DNA of 24,713 nt from Gracilaria domingensis. Lineage: Eukaryota > Rhodophyta > Florideophyceae > Gracilariales > Gracilariaceae. The translations under genes and the position numbers were made by a program. Each line of letters starts with the position of its first letter. The stretch's first letter is position 1. The notes under the pieces are model-generated. The model saw only the letters and a list, made by a program, of their open reading frames with translations. It was not told the DNA's origin and ran no database searches. The stretch lies in contig VCMS01000482.1 in NCBI GenBank assembly GCA_022539475.1, positions 1 to 24,713 on the forward strand. Direction: 5' to 3'. Shown one piece after another: positions 9,265 through 19,963 of this stretch.

Positions 9265-10070
9265 ATGGGTCTGTCTCTCGGGGATTTGCTACCCACGTGG
9301 TACGCTAGTACAACCTAGCGCGTTACATTCAAGGATAGCGTTTGTCACATGCAATAGCACAGAGGATAACTAACGATTATGTAAGAGCTGGCATGTAGAG
9401 ACCACGTCTATACAGTTACATGTGATTCATGCCACTCTTGGCACTATTACAGGAGTAAGATATGCGCTTGTCATTAGAGGATTTACAACAATGATGGTAG
9501 TTGTTGGTAGAAACCGAATAGATTTGACGCTATCAGAAGTCTCTTCGTGAGATAGTATGTGTTCGTTGGTTAGAAGAATTCTTAGCTACAGTATGTTACT
9601 GGTGAGCAGGCTACGACGTTATCCAACCCAAACTCTCTTATCTACCTGCTTACCTTCTCCTGGTGCTGCTATAGAAGACAACTAACTAAATGTCGAACCA
9701 CTCTGTGCATCGGCTCATTTTGCTCCGTGTAATAGTGCTAGGACATCGCTCACATTGCATGAGTGATCAGCCGGTTGCTGCCATCAACATGTTGTGCTGA
9801 TAGTTTAGGTGGACTATTTGTGCTTCGTTCACTTATGCTGCTCATCGATTTTAGTAAGGGATGAAGTAGTACCCTTCATAAGATATAATAGAGTATTCAG
9901 AAGTATCGCATATGGATAACTATGAGTGTATCTAAGCTAGGATGGATTTAGGTAATCTAGATATTGGGTTGAGTAGTATCGATACGCATGGATACGTACG
10001 CCAACACGTTATGTTTAAACTATACAGACTGGTATGACCTTCGATTAAGTCTGAGCGACCTACGAATTGA
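9265..10070. other. Stretch without ORFs and almost without homopolymer runs
   Basis: I see no open frame of 60 codons on either strand in about 800 bases. The longest single-base runs are three runs of four (GGGG near 9280, TTTT near 9718 and 9849). No gene, repeat or RNA signature was recognised. The texture differs from the flanks (see findings). Confidence 0.5.
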
Positions 10071-12180
10071 ATGTCCTGCAAGGCTCGACGAAAACCAGCA
10101 CGGATCCTAATGGCGAACTCGTCCCCTTATTTCCGCATTACCCACCCATCCCTTTTTCATCTGCATTCACTTCAACAACCCACCGCTGGACTCCCATCAG
10201 AAATTGAATGGCAGCCAATTTTCTCTGCCGTTGAATTCACATTAACCTTCTCCCACTGAATATCACAAAGGAAACGAACAGGGGCCCTTCACTCGGAGTT
10301 ACGGCTTCCACGCCTTGCACGCGATTTCTATGGTGATGGCCATATCAACGGAGAGACTCGATTCCAGAGTACGCCGTTGGGAACGAATCAACATATGTCT
10401 TGAAAACGCGTTCGGCAAGGGGAAGTGAAGATTTACTTGTCGTTACTGCTGAGCGACGTATGATGGCGGATGGCACACAGAAAGCGTTTGGTCCTACAAC
10501 GGTAAAGAAATGGCAAGTCAATGCGAAGAGACCATTAAACACGCGATATACACGGTCTGTAAATTTCCATCGCCTAATCAGCAGGCAGTTGGACGAGTAA
10601 TAATCAAACCATCGCAGCCAGAGAATACAACAGCGCATATAGCCTCGCGTGCAAGATAGGACTGATAGAAGTGAGTTAACTTTTAGCGATTATCATTTTA
10701 CTTCTACTAGTAACGATAAGCATTCGATAGACCTGTGCTAATTACTCTCGATAATAACATCGGGCTTTATTTGTAACTCTCAGTATTGCTCCGCATAGAT
10801 ACAGCGTTACGCTACTCTGTACTCAAGGACTCTCTCGCAAACGATAGCATCAGTGATCACGATCGGCATCCATCTTAAACTGGCAGGAACTTAGTCTGGC
10901 AGCGCTAATTCGTGCACCAGACAGCTCTATCTTTCTCCTGCCAAGATTGGGCTTGATGACTCGTACGATATCAAACCTGCAGAGTCCGGGCTATACTCTT
11001 TTCCATAGTTAGACATAACCTACCCACTCGCAATGAGCTCGAACGTGTTTCCAAGATTCCACGCTGCCTTCTCAGCGGTTTTCAAGCAAATTCAGTTGAG
11101 TAGGATAGTCACTGTCCCTACTCGACCACCAAGATTATTCGTGATATTCTTCTAGTCCGCATTTGTGATACTACTCCACTGTATTTCTGCAGACTAAGCA
11201 GACGTGGGTGCCCTCTCCTTTTCTACTGTGGTTACTGCACGCACGAGGAGGTTCATTATCCTACTATCGGAACAGTCGAATCTGGGGACTAATAACCAAC
11301 GGCTATTCGACTTCCAGTCAATACGAACCGACCTCTGGCGGCGAAGCCTTGCAACCCCCGGGCTGCGACGCCAGCGTCTGTTCAGGTAGTATTTCGTCGT
11401 TCTCGGATTAAGGATTAGCCACAGACAGTCGCTGGAAGACAACGGAGGATTCTTGCGGTCGGCCTATATTCCGGCGGAGGAAGAACTACCGGGAGATACT
11501 ACGTCTTCGGGCTTTGGTGAACTTTTGCAACCCTCAACAAAGAACTTAAATCAAACCGCCTGATCGTTGAACCAAAACCTGAAAGCTAGATCGCCGTAAT
11601 TCTGCACGGCCAAACCAAAGCACTGCTATTACTCCTTCCGGAAAAACACCTGTATATGCTTCTCAACGTACGAACTTCCGTTCTTGTCTGGGTCTCATAT
11701 CCTCCGGAAGAAGGCGTCTTCAGCTGATGCCTTACTCCGTTGGATGTGGCATAGTATTGTCCCAGAGGACCATCGCTCGGGTACTCCGGCTTCCCATTCC
11801 ATCTACGTCTTTTCCTTCGCTCGGCTTACGAATTTCCAGGGATTTTGCCCCGCAGTCTCTCCCGCTTCTTTCAAGCCAACTATACTCGTCTCGTCGAAGG
11901 ATTTATTACGGCCACCCATTAGGTCTCATGTCCATGGCTTACGTGGTGTTTTTAAAAGTATAGGCTTTTCCTCCAGGCTTCTGCAGGAATCTTTATATTT
12001 CGTCAATCATTGGCGGGCTCCTCAGAACGCCACAATCTTTCCCGCTTCCGAAGACAAGCACCTCCTTATCTATTTTGAGCTCGGCATACCATCGCGGGTT
12101 CCGCATAAGAATTGACGATATTGCGGATTCTCGTAAACTCACTGTACCGAAGCTACTTGTCTCGCCTGATGAGAATACTT
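10071..12180. other. No recognisable gene; unassigned frames
   Basis: Frames of 60-143 codons appear (+ 10071-10259, 10400-10600, 11684-12115; - 10345-10638, 11194-11442, 11993-12256). None has a motif I can name. The longest, 11684-12115, is Ser/Pro/Phe-rich with no domain signature, and the opposite strand over 11700-11980 is also open in pieces with a charged composition. The real coding strand, if any, therefore cannot be decided. The segment 10640-11160 has no ORF and, like 9265-10070, no single-base run of five or more. Confidence 0.3.
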
Positions 12181-12189
12181 TCGCGGGCC

Positions 12190-12229
12190 AAAAAAAAAGC
12201 CCCCCCACCCTTTTTTGGGGCCAAAAAAA
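12190..12229. other. Dense homopolymer block with imperfect inverted symmetry
   Basis: Within 40 bases there are runs A9, C7, CCC, T6, G4, CC and A7. The left part (GGCC then A9) and the T6-GGGG-CC part are imperfectly complementary, and the unit GGCC-A(7-9) occurs twice. A comparable block is at 20715-20771. It may be a real folding sequence or a consensus artefact. Confidence 0.6.
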
Positions 12230-13090
12230 TTCAAAGGACGAATCATGCACTGTCAAACGATTTGAGAAGACGACTCCGTTTCTAGGATTGTCTGGAACTC
12301 ACAGAAATTATCAGGCCGAGGTATGCAAAGCTGAAGAACTTTCATTCGATTCACCTCATCTCTTTAGTCGCACAACTCTTACGCAATGGCAGTCCACCTC
12401 GCAACTTATATGGCTTCTTATGTACAGCTATGATTTCCTGGCCTCGTGCAGTTTTTAGCAGAAGAAGTGTAAGCCATCAGATCTCGTACTCTACTTCAAT
12501 CTTTATGCGCAGTGAAGCGAGAAATTGTCACCTTCCTTGCCAACATTTCGTTTCGGGCGGAGCGAACCTATATTACTGTTTCGGGACCTTGTGATCACAA
12601 TCCGATGCTCCTCCAATGGCAGGAACAGTCATGGTATCTTAAGTATCTTCCTCAAGACATACGTCTTTGCATCTTGGGGCAAAGTTCAAAGTATGAATTT
12701 CGATTTTTCAGAGAATCGCACGGCGAGAAGTGGTCTTGATTATGAATAGATGAACTGGAGAAGATGCATCACGCACAAATGGGAATCCTCAGAACATATC
12801 AATGGACTCGAAGCGGCAACTGCAGTACTTGCCACAATGGGATGGCTCATTCCGGAGAGGTTTGTACGCAGGGTATTTCTTCACCATCGCTTGTGACTCT
12901 TGGGTTTCAAGAGGGAGTTTCTTGTATTCTCTTGCTACTGCAATGCAACGTTTGCTGCCTCTGCATTGCTTTAACATACGCGTTGTATTTCTATATATTG
13001 GGTCAAAACGAAACTTAGTGATAACCGCCTTCGAGTTTGATTCTACAACACGCTTGTCATACAAGCATAGCTTCATTGCATCTACAGCTG
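12230..13090. other. No recognisable gene; opposing open frames
   Basis: Both strands are open between 12789 and 13124 (+ 103 codons from 12802, - 111 codons). The - strand frame is richer in Lys, Arg and Cys, the + strand frame in Phe, Ser and Leu. The + strand frames 12512-12739 and 12525-12749 precede them. No domain could be recognised on either strand, so I do not call a gene. Confidence 0.25.
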
Positions 13091-13094
13091 CTGC

Positions 13095-13255
13095 TGTTTG
13101 GGGTGGGACATGATGCACTCTCAAGGTGCTCGTGGAACTTATTACTAATCAATACAGTAGTGTTTGCCAGTGTTAATGCCACAATTCCTTCTGGCCAAAA
13201 CAGCAAACAATCGCTCTTGAGAGCTGTGATACATAACAATAATGGAATTTCCGGA
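13095..13255 (+). repeat. Dispersed repeat X, right-half copy (B)
   Basis: About 13103-13245 aligns with 18941-19075. Shared words include GGGACATG, TGCAC..TCAAG, GTCGTGGAA / CTCGTGGAA, CAGT-GTGTT, AAAACAG, and the longest one, TGAGAGCTGTGATACA (13217-13232 and 19041-19056), followed by AACAATAA. Differences are mostly substitutions. No coding function is evident. Confidence 0.65.
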
Positions 13256-13582
13256 ACCAGGGAGATGCGGGAAAATGGGAAGAAAAGTTGCTTTATGTAC
13301 AAGTAAGATGTGTACCTTTTAGCACGTGCGAAATAAAGTGCTACAACAGGAATCAGCCATGCTTGAGATGTTATTTAATTTAAACATTTACTGTTTTGCC
13401 AGCAAGAGCACCAAAAAAAGTTGCTGACGCGTAAAATATAGACGAAATCTCAACTGTGCACTGGCACATTTGCAGAGGTCAAGTGAGTCATGTTTGACAC
13501 AATGTGGTGCAACCCAGGAGGGTGAAACACGCACAAGATGTCCGAGTCCTGCTCCTGGGGGATGGTATCGGTGAATGAGCTC

Positions 13583-14089
13583 TGTTGACACGGGGACCTG
13601 GGTCTAAGACAGTAGTGTACTGAGGAAAACTACAGAGGTGAATGCAGAAGTCAATATCAGGAGGATCACAGCCAGACGGTGTAGAGCGAGGATCCCGAAG
13701 GGGTGAACAGACACTCCGAGGGAGGCGTAGCCAAGAAAAAAAGGGAAAGAAATACTTCCAAAGAGGAGACGCGGGGCGTGCACACGCAGGCAACAGGCCC
13801 GAGGTCGGGAAAAAGAGCACGAAGAACCCAATACTGGGCGGAGATCTGTCCTGCAATCAGGAATTAATAGAAATAGTAGACGTCATACCACACTGTATAT
13901 ACAGATTCCTTAGACGTCCCAAGCAGAGTACGCGTACTTATACCTCTTGAGGTGACCTCCGGCCGGAGTAGTACACCGGCAAGGGCAGTAGCGCCTAGAG
14001 CCCCACTCAAGATGAGTCTCAAGTTCCCTCTGATCGAGTGGCAGTTCTCGAAGGAGAGGCTTGGTTGCTTTATCATCAGGTGGTGTTCA
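13583..14089 (-). repeat. Possible solo LTR in - orientation (weak)
   Basis: Read on the - strand, the segment begins TGAACACCACC and ends CGTGTCAACA. It therefore has TG...CA ends and short imperfect inverted termini (ACAC / GTGT). Inside lies TATAAGTA (13935-13942, - strand), followed by a pyrimidine-rich tract ahead of the end, the usual layout of U3, R and U5. On the + strand, TGGTATC at 13563 lies just outside. There is no second copy in the window and no 5-bp target duplication flanks the proposed ends (AGCTC against GCCGC), which weakens the call. Overlapping - strand frames (13488-13856, 13604-13831) are low-complexity Pro/Ser/Phe readings that I do not accept as genes. Confidence 0.22.
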
Positions 14090-14480
14090 GCCGCCCTGCG
14101 CCTCTAAGTACCCAGGTGCAGGGCCGGCTGACTGATTACAATATTGCACACCGTACGGGTGGTACATGTACGCAACCCACTGTCCGGGTGTAAATAAATA
14201 CAAACTAAAATATTCCCAAAATACCACTTGTGACTCTCCATCACTCCACGTTTCCACGCCCAGCCAGGAGCCTTGGCCATGCACGCCCTCTACGGGTGCT
14301 AATTAAGATTAAATTAACCAACGGTTGAAGACTCCAGGGGGGGATGCACCTCATAACTTCAAGTGCCACGTGCACGGGCGCATCGCTCGTATATGAAGAG
14401 CTTCTTCGTCAAACACCCCCTAGAATCGGGTTTGCTCCACAACGAAGATAACTTCACTATTGCACCGACGCTACATATTC
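14090..14480. other. Intergenic, nothing recognised
   Basis: A 65-codon - strand frame (14087-14284) is rich in Gly, Tyr and Trp and has no family signature. The rest has no frame of length. Composition falls from balanced to AT-rich across this stretch. Confidence 0.3.
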
Positions 14481-15834
14481 ATGGGAAAAATAATTGCCAG
14501 TTTCTTCACATGATAGAGGCTTATAATCCAGAATAATTAGCGTGTATTTTAAGACGTTTTTGTGAGTAGAAAAGGTTTGAATCTAAAAACCTGCGTTTTT
14601 GAGCTGAATAGTAAAAGCGTGCGTCCTTGTTTTACCATCTATTTGTCGTACTTAACCGCAGTTCTTAACATGGTTAGATAGAGTGCTTTAAGAGCTACAA
14701 AAGTCATTTGGAATATCGTTTTACAGGCGTTTGTTGTTGAGCTACAATGGTTAAAGAAGTCTGCTAAAGTATACAACTCTACTCAAAGTGTGCTGTAGCA
14801 CAGTTACGAATCTGCCAGGGATGTTACACGTCCTACAACTTTCACATAGACTGAAATATTGTCGAAAATTACTGCTCGCACCCAAAAAACTGTGAGGTAC
14901 ACGTTGCGTATGAGCTGCAGGTGCTTTAATGTTTAAATTTTCTTCAAAAATTGTAATTCTTGATGCTTAAACAGCTTAATTTCCTGTTTTCCCGCGTCTC
15001 CCAGGAAGAAAATTTATTGAATTGGGGAGCTGCTCTTTTGATCTTGGTGGAGCCTTGCTGCCGGAACCTGCGAGAATATGCGTAAGGTTGTGAGTTACAT
15101 ATACGTTTGGTATGCAAAACAAATGCGTGTTGTGTTCAATGTTTAGCTTAAAGCGTATTAAACATTATATCACGATCCAATTTCGATAAGACTCTCAAAA
15201 CGCACTTCATAGCCAATTTTTATTGTAGTGAGTGACAAAAGATGCACAGTTGTTTAAATTAAAGTTATTGAGAAGCAAGCGTTAAAGTTTTTATGCAACA
15301 GACCATACGTCATACCCATCTCGTACAAACTGGTTTCGCTATCACGTTATTCGTACCAAAGAAACTTTATTGTATATTTAAAGTCCAATTGTCATTTGTT
15401 ATATAGTGCGCACTCGATACTAATAACTAGAGCAACTGCTTGTGACTGCAATTAAGAAAAAGCATTATTTCAATTCTTGTTCTTCTTGAACCTAACCTGT
15501 ACTCTACATAACAGATTACTAGAAGTAAGCGTTAAAAATCAATGTGTAAAAATTTTGTTTAGAGCACGTAAGCTACCTTAGAATAACCCTATTCCACCAA
15601 CTCAAATCATCAGTGTTCTGACCTCCATAAGCATAAGACTAATTGAAGGTTTGAGTCGACGTAATAAATAATTGTTCCGCATGTGAACCGTATGGTTTCT
15701 GAACAAGTGGATCACAGCAAAGGGAGAATAATTTTTGTTGTTGATAGGACACGATCCTTGCTATGTTTCTTATTTTTCAGTGCTGATTCAAACCCGTAAG
15801 CTCTAGGTGATGATCAGCTATATTTCTCACCACT
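14481..15834. other. AT-rich non-coding stretch
   Basis: No open frame of 60 codons exists on either strand in about 1.35 kb. A-runs, T-runs and short poly-pyrimidine tracts are frequent. A weak short direct repeat (AGAAGCAAGCGTTAAAG near 15271 and AGAAGTAAGCGTTAAAAA near 15521) is visible. Near 15768-15780, TTCTTATTTTTCAG looks like a splice acceptor, but no convincing exon follows. Confidence 0.5.
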
Positions 15835-16080
15835 TTGATTCAGCCATTTGGCATGCAGAATTTTGGGATGAATATTGGTCGGGCAATTCACTTTGATCTG
15901 AAGACACTTGTTTATCGTCGACAATCTGAACAAAAATCCACGCGCTGTAGCCTGATGGCATCACAACTATTACGCTTAGTCATTAGTTGTTGTTTCGGGT
16001 TCTTTCCATTCGGAATTAATAGAACCGGGCCAGTCAATTTTTCAAAGGAAGGTATCCATTTTGTTATTCACACGGTATGA
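15835..16080 (+). CDS. Unassigned 81-codon frame after an acceptor-like tract (doubtful)
   Basis: This + strand frame starts without an ATG in good context (the first codon is ATT-like), and the same register is blocked by two stops close upstream (near 15806-15812). The translation is mixed, with a hydrophobic segment near its middle (LLRLVISCCFGFFPFGI) that could be a membrane stretch. I recognise no family. A pyrimidine-rich tract ending in CAG at 15780 lies about 55 bases upstream, but the intervening stops argue against one exon. It is listed because it is one of few frames in an AT-rich desert; most likely it is chance. Confidence 0.12.
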   Translation: MIQPFGMQNFGMNIGRAIHFDLKTLVYRRQSEQKSTRCSLMASQLLRLVISCCFGFFPFGINRTGPVNFSKEGIHFVIHTV

Positions 16081-16257
16081 ATTTCCTCTTTCGATTGGAT
16101 CAGAGTTCCTACTATAGCCTCAATGTCGTGCCTATTCTCATACTTGGCTCGGTAGACAATGTTGCACAGTATGCTTTCAACAGTTTAGGTAATGAAATAA
16201 TTTAGACCAGAATAGTGAAAGTAGTTCGGACTTTACTGCACCTAAGTGAAAGACCAA

Positions 16258-16434
16258 TTATTTCTGTCTCGTTTTAGCGGCGCCCGACAGTGTCAAGCTT
16301 ATACTCTTGAAAAGAGCTTTGGAGCGCCACACTTCCGGCTTTCTCAGTCCATCGAGTTCGCCACTCTGCAACTTCATTTTGAGAAGCTTGACTGCATTGG
16401 AGTTGGCAGTAAGGCGCTTACGTTTGGGCGTCAT
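16258..16434 (-). CDS. Small basic hypothetical protein with an LxSGELDG...PEVW motif
   Basis: On the - strand an ATG at 16434-16432 opens 58 codons ending in TAA at 16260-16258. It begins MTPKRKR and contains LQSGELDGLRKPEVW at about residues 25-39, then SKALFKSISLTLSG and a basic tail. The pattern of a basic start, then LL-x(3)-L-x-SGELDG-x(3)-PE-VW-x-S-x-LF-K, resembles a short motif I associate with proteins found near or within mobile elements of several eukaryotes (general impression, not a database result). An in-frame extension to 16476 is possible. It lies in AT-rich sequence, yet its own base composition is balanced, which supports it being, or having been, a coding exon. No splice sites could be assigned and no function is claimed. 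Confidence 0.4.
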   Translation of the reverse strand: MTPKRKRLTANSNAVKLLKMKLQSGELDGLRKPEVWRSKALFKSISLTLSGAAKTRQK

Positions 16435-16479
16435 GGAGCAAATATTCGGGTTTGAAAAGGATATCAAGACAAACACACG

Positions 16480-17959
16480 ATAACGCGGACAAGCACAGTG
16501 GAAGAGTGAATGTTCTGATGTTAGTCAAGGAGAGGAATATTCTTATTTATAACATGTGAATGTTAAGTTTGAAGCCATTGTATCAAACGAAGGATCTGGA
16601 AAAGAGACATTCTTCACTTTTGTTTGAGTACTGCTTGAGGACATAACGGTTTCGAGAAGGTAATACCAACGGGGCTACAACATTTCGCTTCAAACATCGA
16701 TAACCTTTCTCGATGGTGTTCAAAGCAAAAGAAGGCGATATATTTAGTATAGAGAAAACAAAGAGTTTTCTCTCAAATGCTACGCTATGTACATGTAAAC
16801 CTCAAACATATCCTAGTTTTCAAAATTTGGTTTTAATTTTGGCTCAAAACTGAATGTTCGCGCTTTTTTGTCATTTTAACTCCAAAAATAGCAACATAGA
16901 AGTGCTGATACTCTTGTTGTAACATAGAGGAGATAGTAATTAATTTTGTTTTGAACGTCTACAGATTGATTAGGGAACCAGAAATTCGAAAGGTAAAAAC
17001 CATATGTCGTTTTAGCATTATGACTGTTCAGCAATATGTTCGGAGCATTCACCAGTAATTTCGTTTCGGCAAACGTTTTAAATCTGTCGAGAAGCAATGT
17101 GATTTTATTTTTGTAGATTTTGGCTCCCTGCAATCTGCATCTAGGGAACATCTGCCAAATGTGCGACATCGCGAGATTAATGATCATGTTGATCGACTGT
17201 CAAGACCAAACACGATCTTGGTCTTTTGGCTTGAATTAAAACATCAATAGGTCCTTGAATGTACCAAATTACGTTACCCTCAACCTAAAATACAACTGTA
17301 ACTTTTTGCAACACGTAATGAAATTGATTTAACAAAACGCATGTGCTGTATGAACGCCAAGGCTATCTCCTCCAAAGGAGTACAAAATATTTAAAACCGG
17401 AACGAATGCAACGAGGCTTGCAAACGGATGAAAATGTACTGACGTATGGTAAAACTGAACATACGGCATGAAATAACAGCAATAAATAATGCGGTACACT
17501 GCAATCATTTGAAGTATTCCAGGTTACAAATGCTACCTTCACCATGTAGTACTCGTTCAAGGCTATCAATTGAGAGTTCTTCGGAGCTTCAATTATTGGA
17601 GTTCATGTATTAGTTGTGACAAATATCTGTACGAAGATTTCGAAGCATTTTGGAGTTTCAACGATTTGGTTTTAAATACTTTGGCTGCCTAGCAAGAATA
17701 GTTTACCAAGGAGGAATTAAGCATTTTTGGCTTAAGTTCTAAATTAATAACACCGACATACAAATCAGCTATTTGTGGAGGTTGACGAAAAGACATTTAG
17801 GAATGGTCATTTGCGTTGTCCGATAATTTCACTTGAATTGTAAGTTATTATATATTCAGTGATCGTAATATAGCATCCTAAACCATTTTTAGGTGAACCT
17901 TAAATCGTTTTGTCCCACACATTCCAAAGGTATCGGTTCTCCATAAACTCAATGGAGCA
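16480..17959. other. AT-rich stretch with two unassigned - strand frames
   Basis: Two - strand frames are present: 16876-17187 (103 codons, hydrophobic C-terminal end) and 17363-17569 (68 codons, including VKVAFVTWN). The latter faintly recalls the W-x-D segment of piggyBac-type transposases, and VDQHD, readable on the - strand near 17184-17198, faintly recalls the GVDxxD motif downstream of it. The two are in different frames with stops between, and no catalytic DDD set could be read, so no transposase is called. The rest is non-coding. Confidence 0.25.
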
Positions 17960-18271
17960 GTGTGCATACGAGGTGGGGCTTATTTATTCACAGATGAAAT
18001 ATTATGGATTAATGGCCTTTTGGTTGTGGGACAATCCAGACACAAAATATTTGATTACAGGCTCACCATGTTTTATTGCAAAATGAAAAGTGTGACTGAT
18101 ACGGATATGCAAGAAAAATGCATTTACTCAGAATGTTCAAGACAGTGTGAAAAGCAACATTTAATGTCGCGCTCGACACGAAAAGCTATACTCCAGGTTC
18201 GAAGCATTTTTCAATCTTTGGACAACGTTTTCGACATACGCTTAAAAAACTTAACTTTCTTTATGCCGTAG
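17960..18271 (+). CDS. Unassigned 103-codon frame in the AT-rich region
   Basis: This is the longest + strand frame between 14.5 and 19 kb. It starts with an alternative start codon, not with a clear ATG context. The translation has an early TDEILWINGLLVVGQSRHKI segment, then a KSVTDTDMQEKC segment, and several Cys residues in its second half. The DE...G(R/Q)S...K arrangement is loosely like the first catalytic region of piggyBac transposases, but the spacing is off and no partner motifs follow. In sequence this rich in A and T, 100 codons is above chance, but not decisively. I do not assign a function. Confidence 0.2.
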   Translation: MCIRGGAYLFTDEILWINGLLVVGQSRHKIFDYRLTMFYCKMKSVTDTDMQEKCIYSECSRQCEKQHLMSRSTRKAILQVRSIFQSLDNVFDIRLKNLTFFMP

Positions 18272-18790
18272 CACAAATATTATTTCAAGTCGCATTCATG
18301 TGAGATGCTAATGGAGTACAGTTTACCGGGAATGAAACAGATAGAATTTCTTTACAGTATATCGAATTTATAATTGAAAGATTTTGGTTGTCATCATATA
18401 TATGGACTCGTTAATGTTTTGCCAGATGGAAAAGTTTGGAGAAACATTTTGCAATTACGTATTAGTTACAATTGAGCAAAAGTATAGTTATATCCTTGCT
18501 AAACTTGAAAACGATATAAACTGAAATGTGTTCAGTTTGTAATATATTCAAGTCAAACTTCATTTTCAAAATAGAAATAACTAAACCTTCAACATTTTTG
18601 CATACTTTTACTACTCTTAGTCAGTGGTAACTCTTTACTACAAACGTTTTCTGCAGAACAAATTTCTTTTCAGAAAAGAATGTATGTATAATGATGAGAA
18701 CTTTGTCAATTTTTTTTAGTGTGGTTTTACATATTAATACCAAAAGAAAGAGCATCCAAAGTGATTTTTTTTGTTTTTTCACTCATACCG
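18272..18790. other. AT-rich, nothing recognised
   Basis: The stretch is non-coding in appearance, with T-runs (up to eight T near 18710 and 18766). A frame at 18719-18907 runs into the dispersed repeat and is not a gene. Confidence 0.4.
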
Positions 18791-18794
18791 CATG

Positions 18795-19085
18795 CCTTCC
18801 GAAAGTGTAGCTTTGATTGTTACGCAAGCCAAGCTTTGGTGGCAAGCAGTCTGTCTTCGACGATCGTCGGTCCTTCACCTTCCAGTTTGGGTGTACAAAT
18901 TGTTTAGGCTCTGTCATTTTCACCCACCCGTCCACTCCTAAGGGACATGTTGCACCATCAAGTTGTCGTGGAATGAATTAATATGTATTCAGTGGTGTTG
19001 CATGGTATGCGCACTTCTTCTACAAAACAGTCAATGTTTTTGAGAGCTGTGATACACCAGACAATAACAATACCAGTATATTTTC
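18795..19085 (+). repeat. Dispersed repeat X, most complete copy (C)
   Basis: About 290 bases align to two separate places. The left part matches 7110-7253 and the right part matches 13103-13245. The two halves are nearly adjacent here (about 15-20 bases between the last clear left match at 18922 and the first clear right match at 18941). Order and orientation are preserved. No open frame or RNA gene signature was found, so the nature of the repeat (short non-autonomous element, LTR piece or satellite relic) is open. Confidence 0.65.
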
Positions 19086-19334
19086 TCGAATTAGACGCCA
19101 GTCATTACAATTTGGCAAGAGAAGATTTCTCATATGAAACCGTTCTAAATACGTCATAGGTAACTTATTGGCCATTATTTGTATTTTTTGTGTGATACTC
19201 TTTTATCTACTTTGATGTTAAAGCAATAATATCACAAATAGGTGGGCTACTAGACCAGTTTATCTCCATAGAGTAGTATTTAAAATTATAGGTGTTGAAA
19301 CGTTACTATTAATGAAACAATTCGTTTCATATTG
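19086..19334. other. AT-rich spacer ending in a small hairpin
   Basis: There is no coding potential. ATGAAAC (19312-19318) and GTTTCAT (19324-19330) form a perfect 7-bp stem around AATTC, just where base composition switches from AT-rich to GC-rich. Confidence 0.5.
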
Positions 19335-19963
19335 TAGGAAAACTCGGTACTGTAGTGCAGTGAAGGCATCGCCTGACGGGTGCATAGCAGTTTTTAGTTA
19401 GTGTGCACAGGGTGCACTCGCGTCCCACACGTGTAGGGTTGGACAGTGTCGGTCGCCCTTCGGACCCCCCTATAGGTAGATAGTTTATTATTTTCGACCG
19501 TGTCTTGTGCCGTGGGAGTGCACTTAAGCATCTCCACCAGGCAGAGCTCACCGTGGTAACCTAGGCACCCTAGCCGATTCTTTCATCGTCTAGTTTCCAC
19601 AAGGTCACCTACGTCACTACGGTGCTGCGCCCTATCTCGCGCCCCGTTGTTAGCGTCCGTTGAGTGCTCTTCGTCCCGCTGGGTGCTGCGCAATTTGTTC
19701 TTTATCAGGGCATAGTACGTTGTCAGGCCTGTGGCTGTACTACAATGGTCTCCCGACCTAGAATACCCTCGGGTCTTTTCTGTTAATTTGACCCTCACGG
19801 GATTCGCTTCGTCGCTTTCGAATCATTTCTTCATTCGGGCCTTTCGACCCGTGCGGATCATTTGGTTTCACGCGCCGTTCCATTTTCCCTCTAGGGTTCT
19901 CGAACTTGCCGCATTTGGGTTCACTTTTCGCAAGCCGGACGAAAATTCCTTTCTGCTACCGTT

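Noticed and set aside
11684..12115. 143-codon + frame, the second longest in the window
   Set aside because: No domain, no clear start context, and the opposite strand is also open in pieces. It was kept only as an unassigned frame within a regional entry.
7247..13082. Possible terminal inverted repeats at 7247-7275 and 13053-13082
   Set aside because: Only about 10 of 17 positions pair in the best part, no target duplication is seen, and the similarity is not better than chance.
13488..13856. 122-codon - strand frame rich in Pro, Ser and Phe
   Set aside because: An overlapping second - strand frame (13604-13831) and a + strand frame are also open; the bias comes from purine/pyrimidine asymmetry, not coding.
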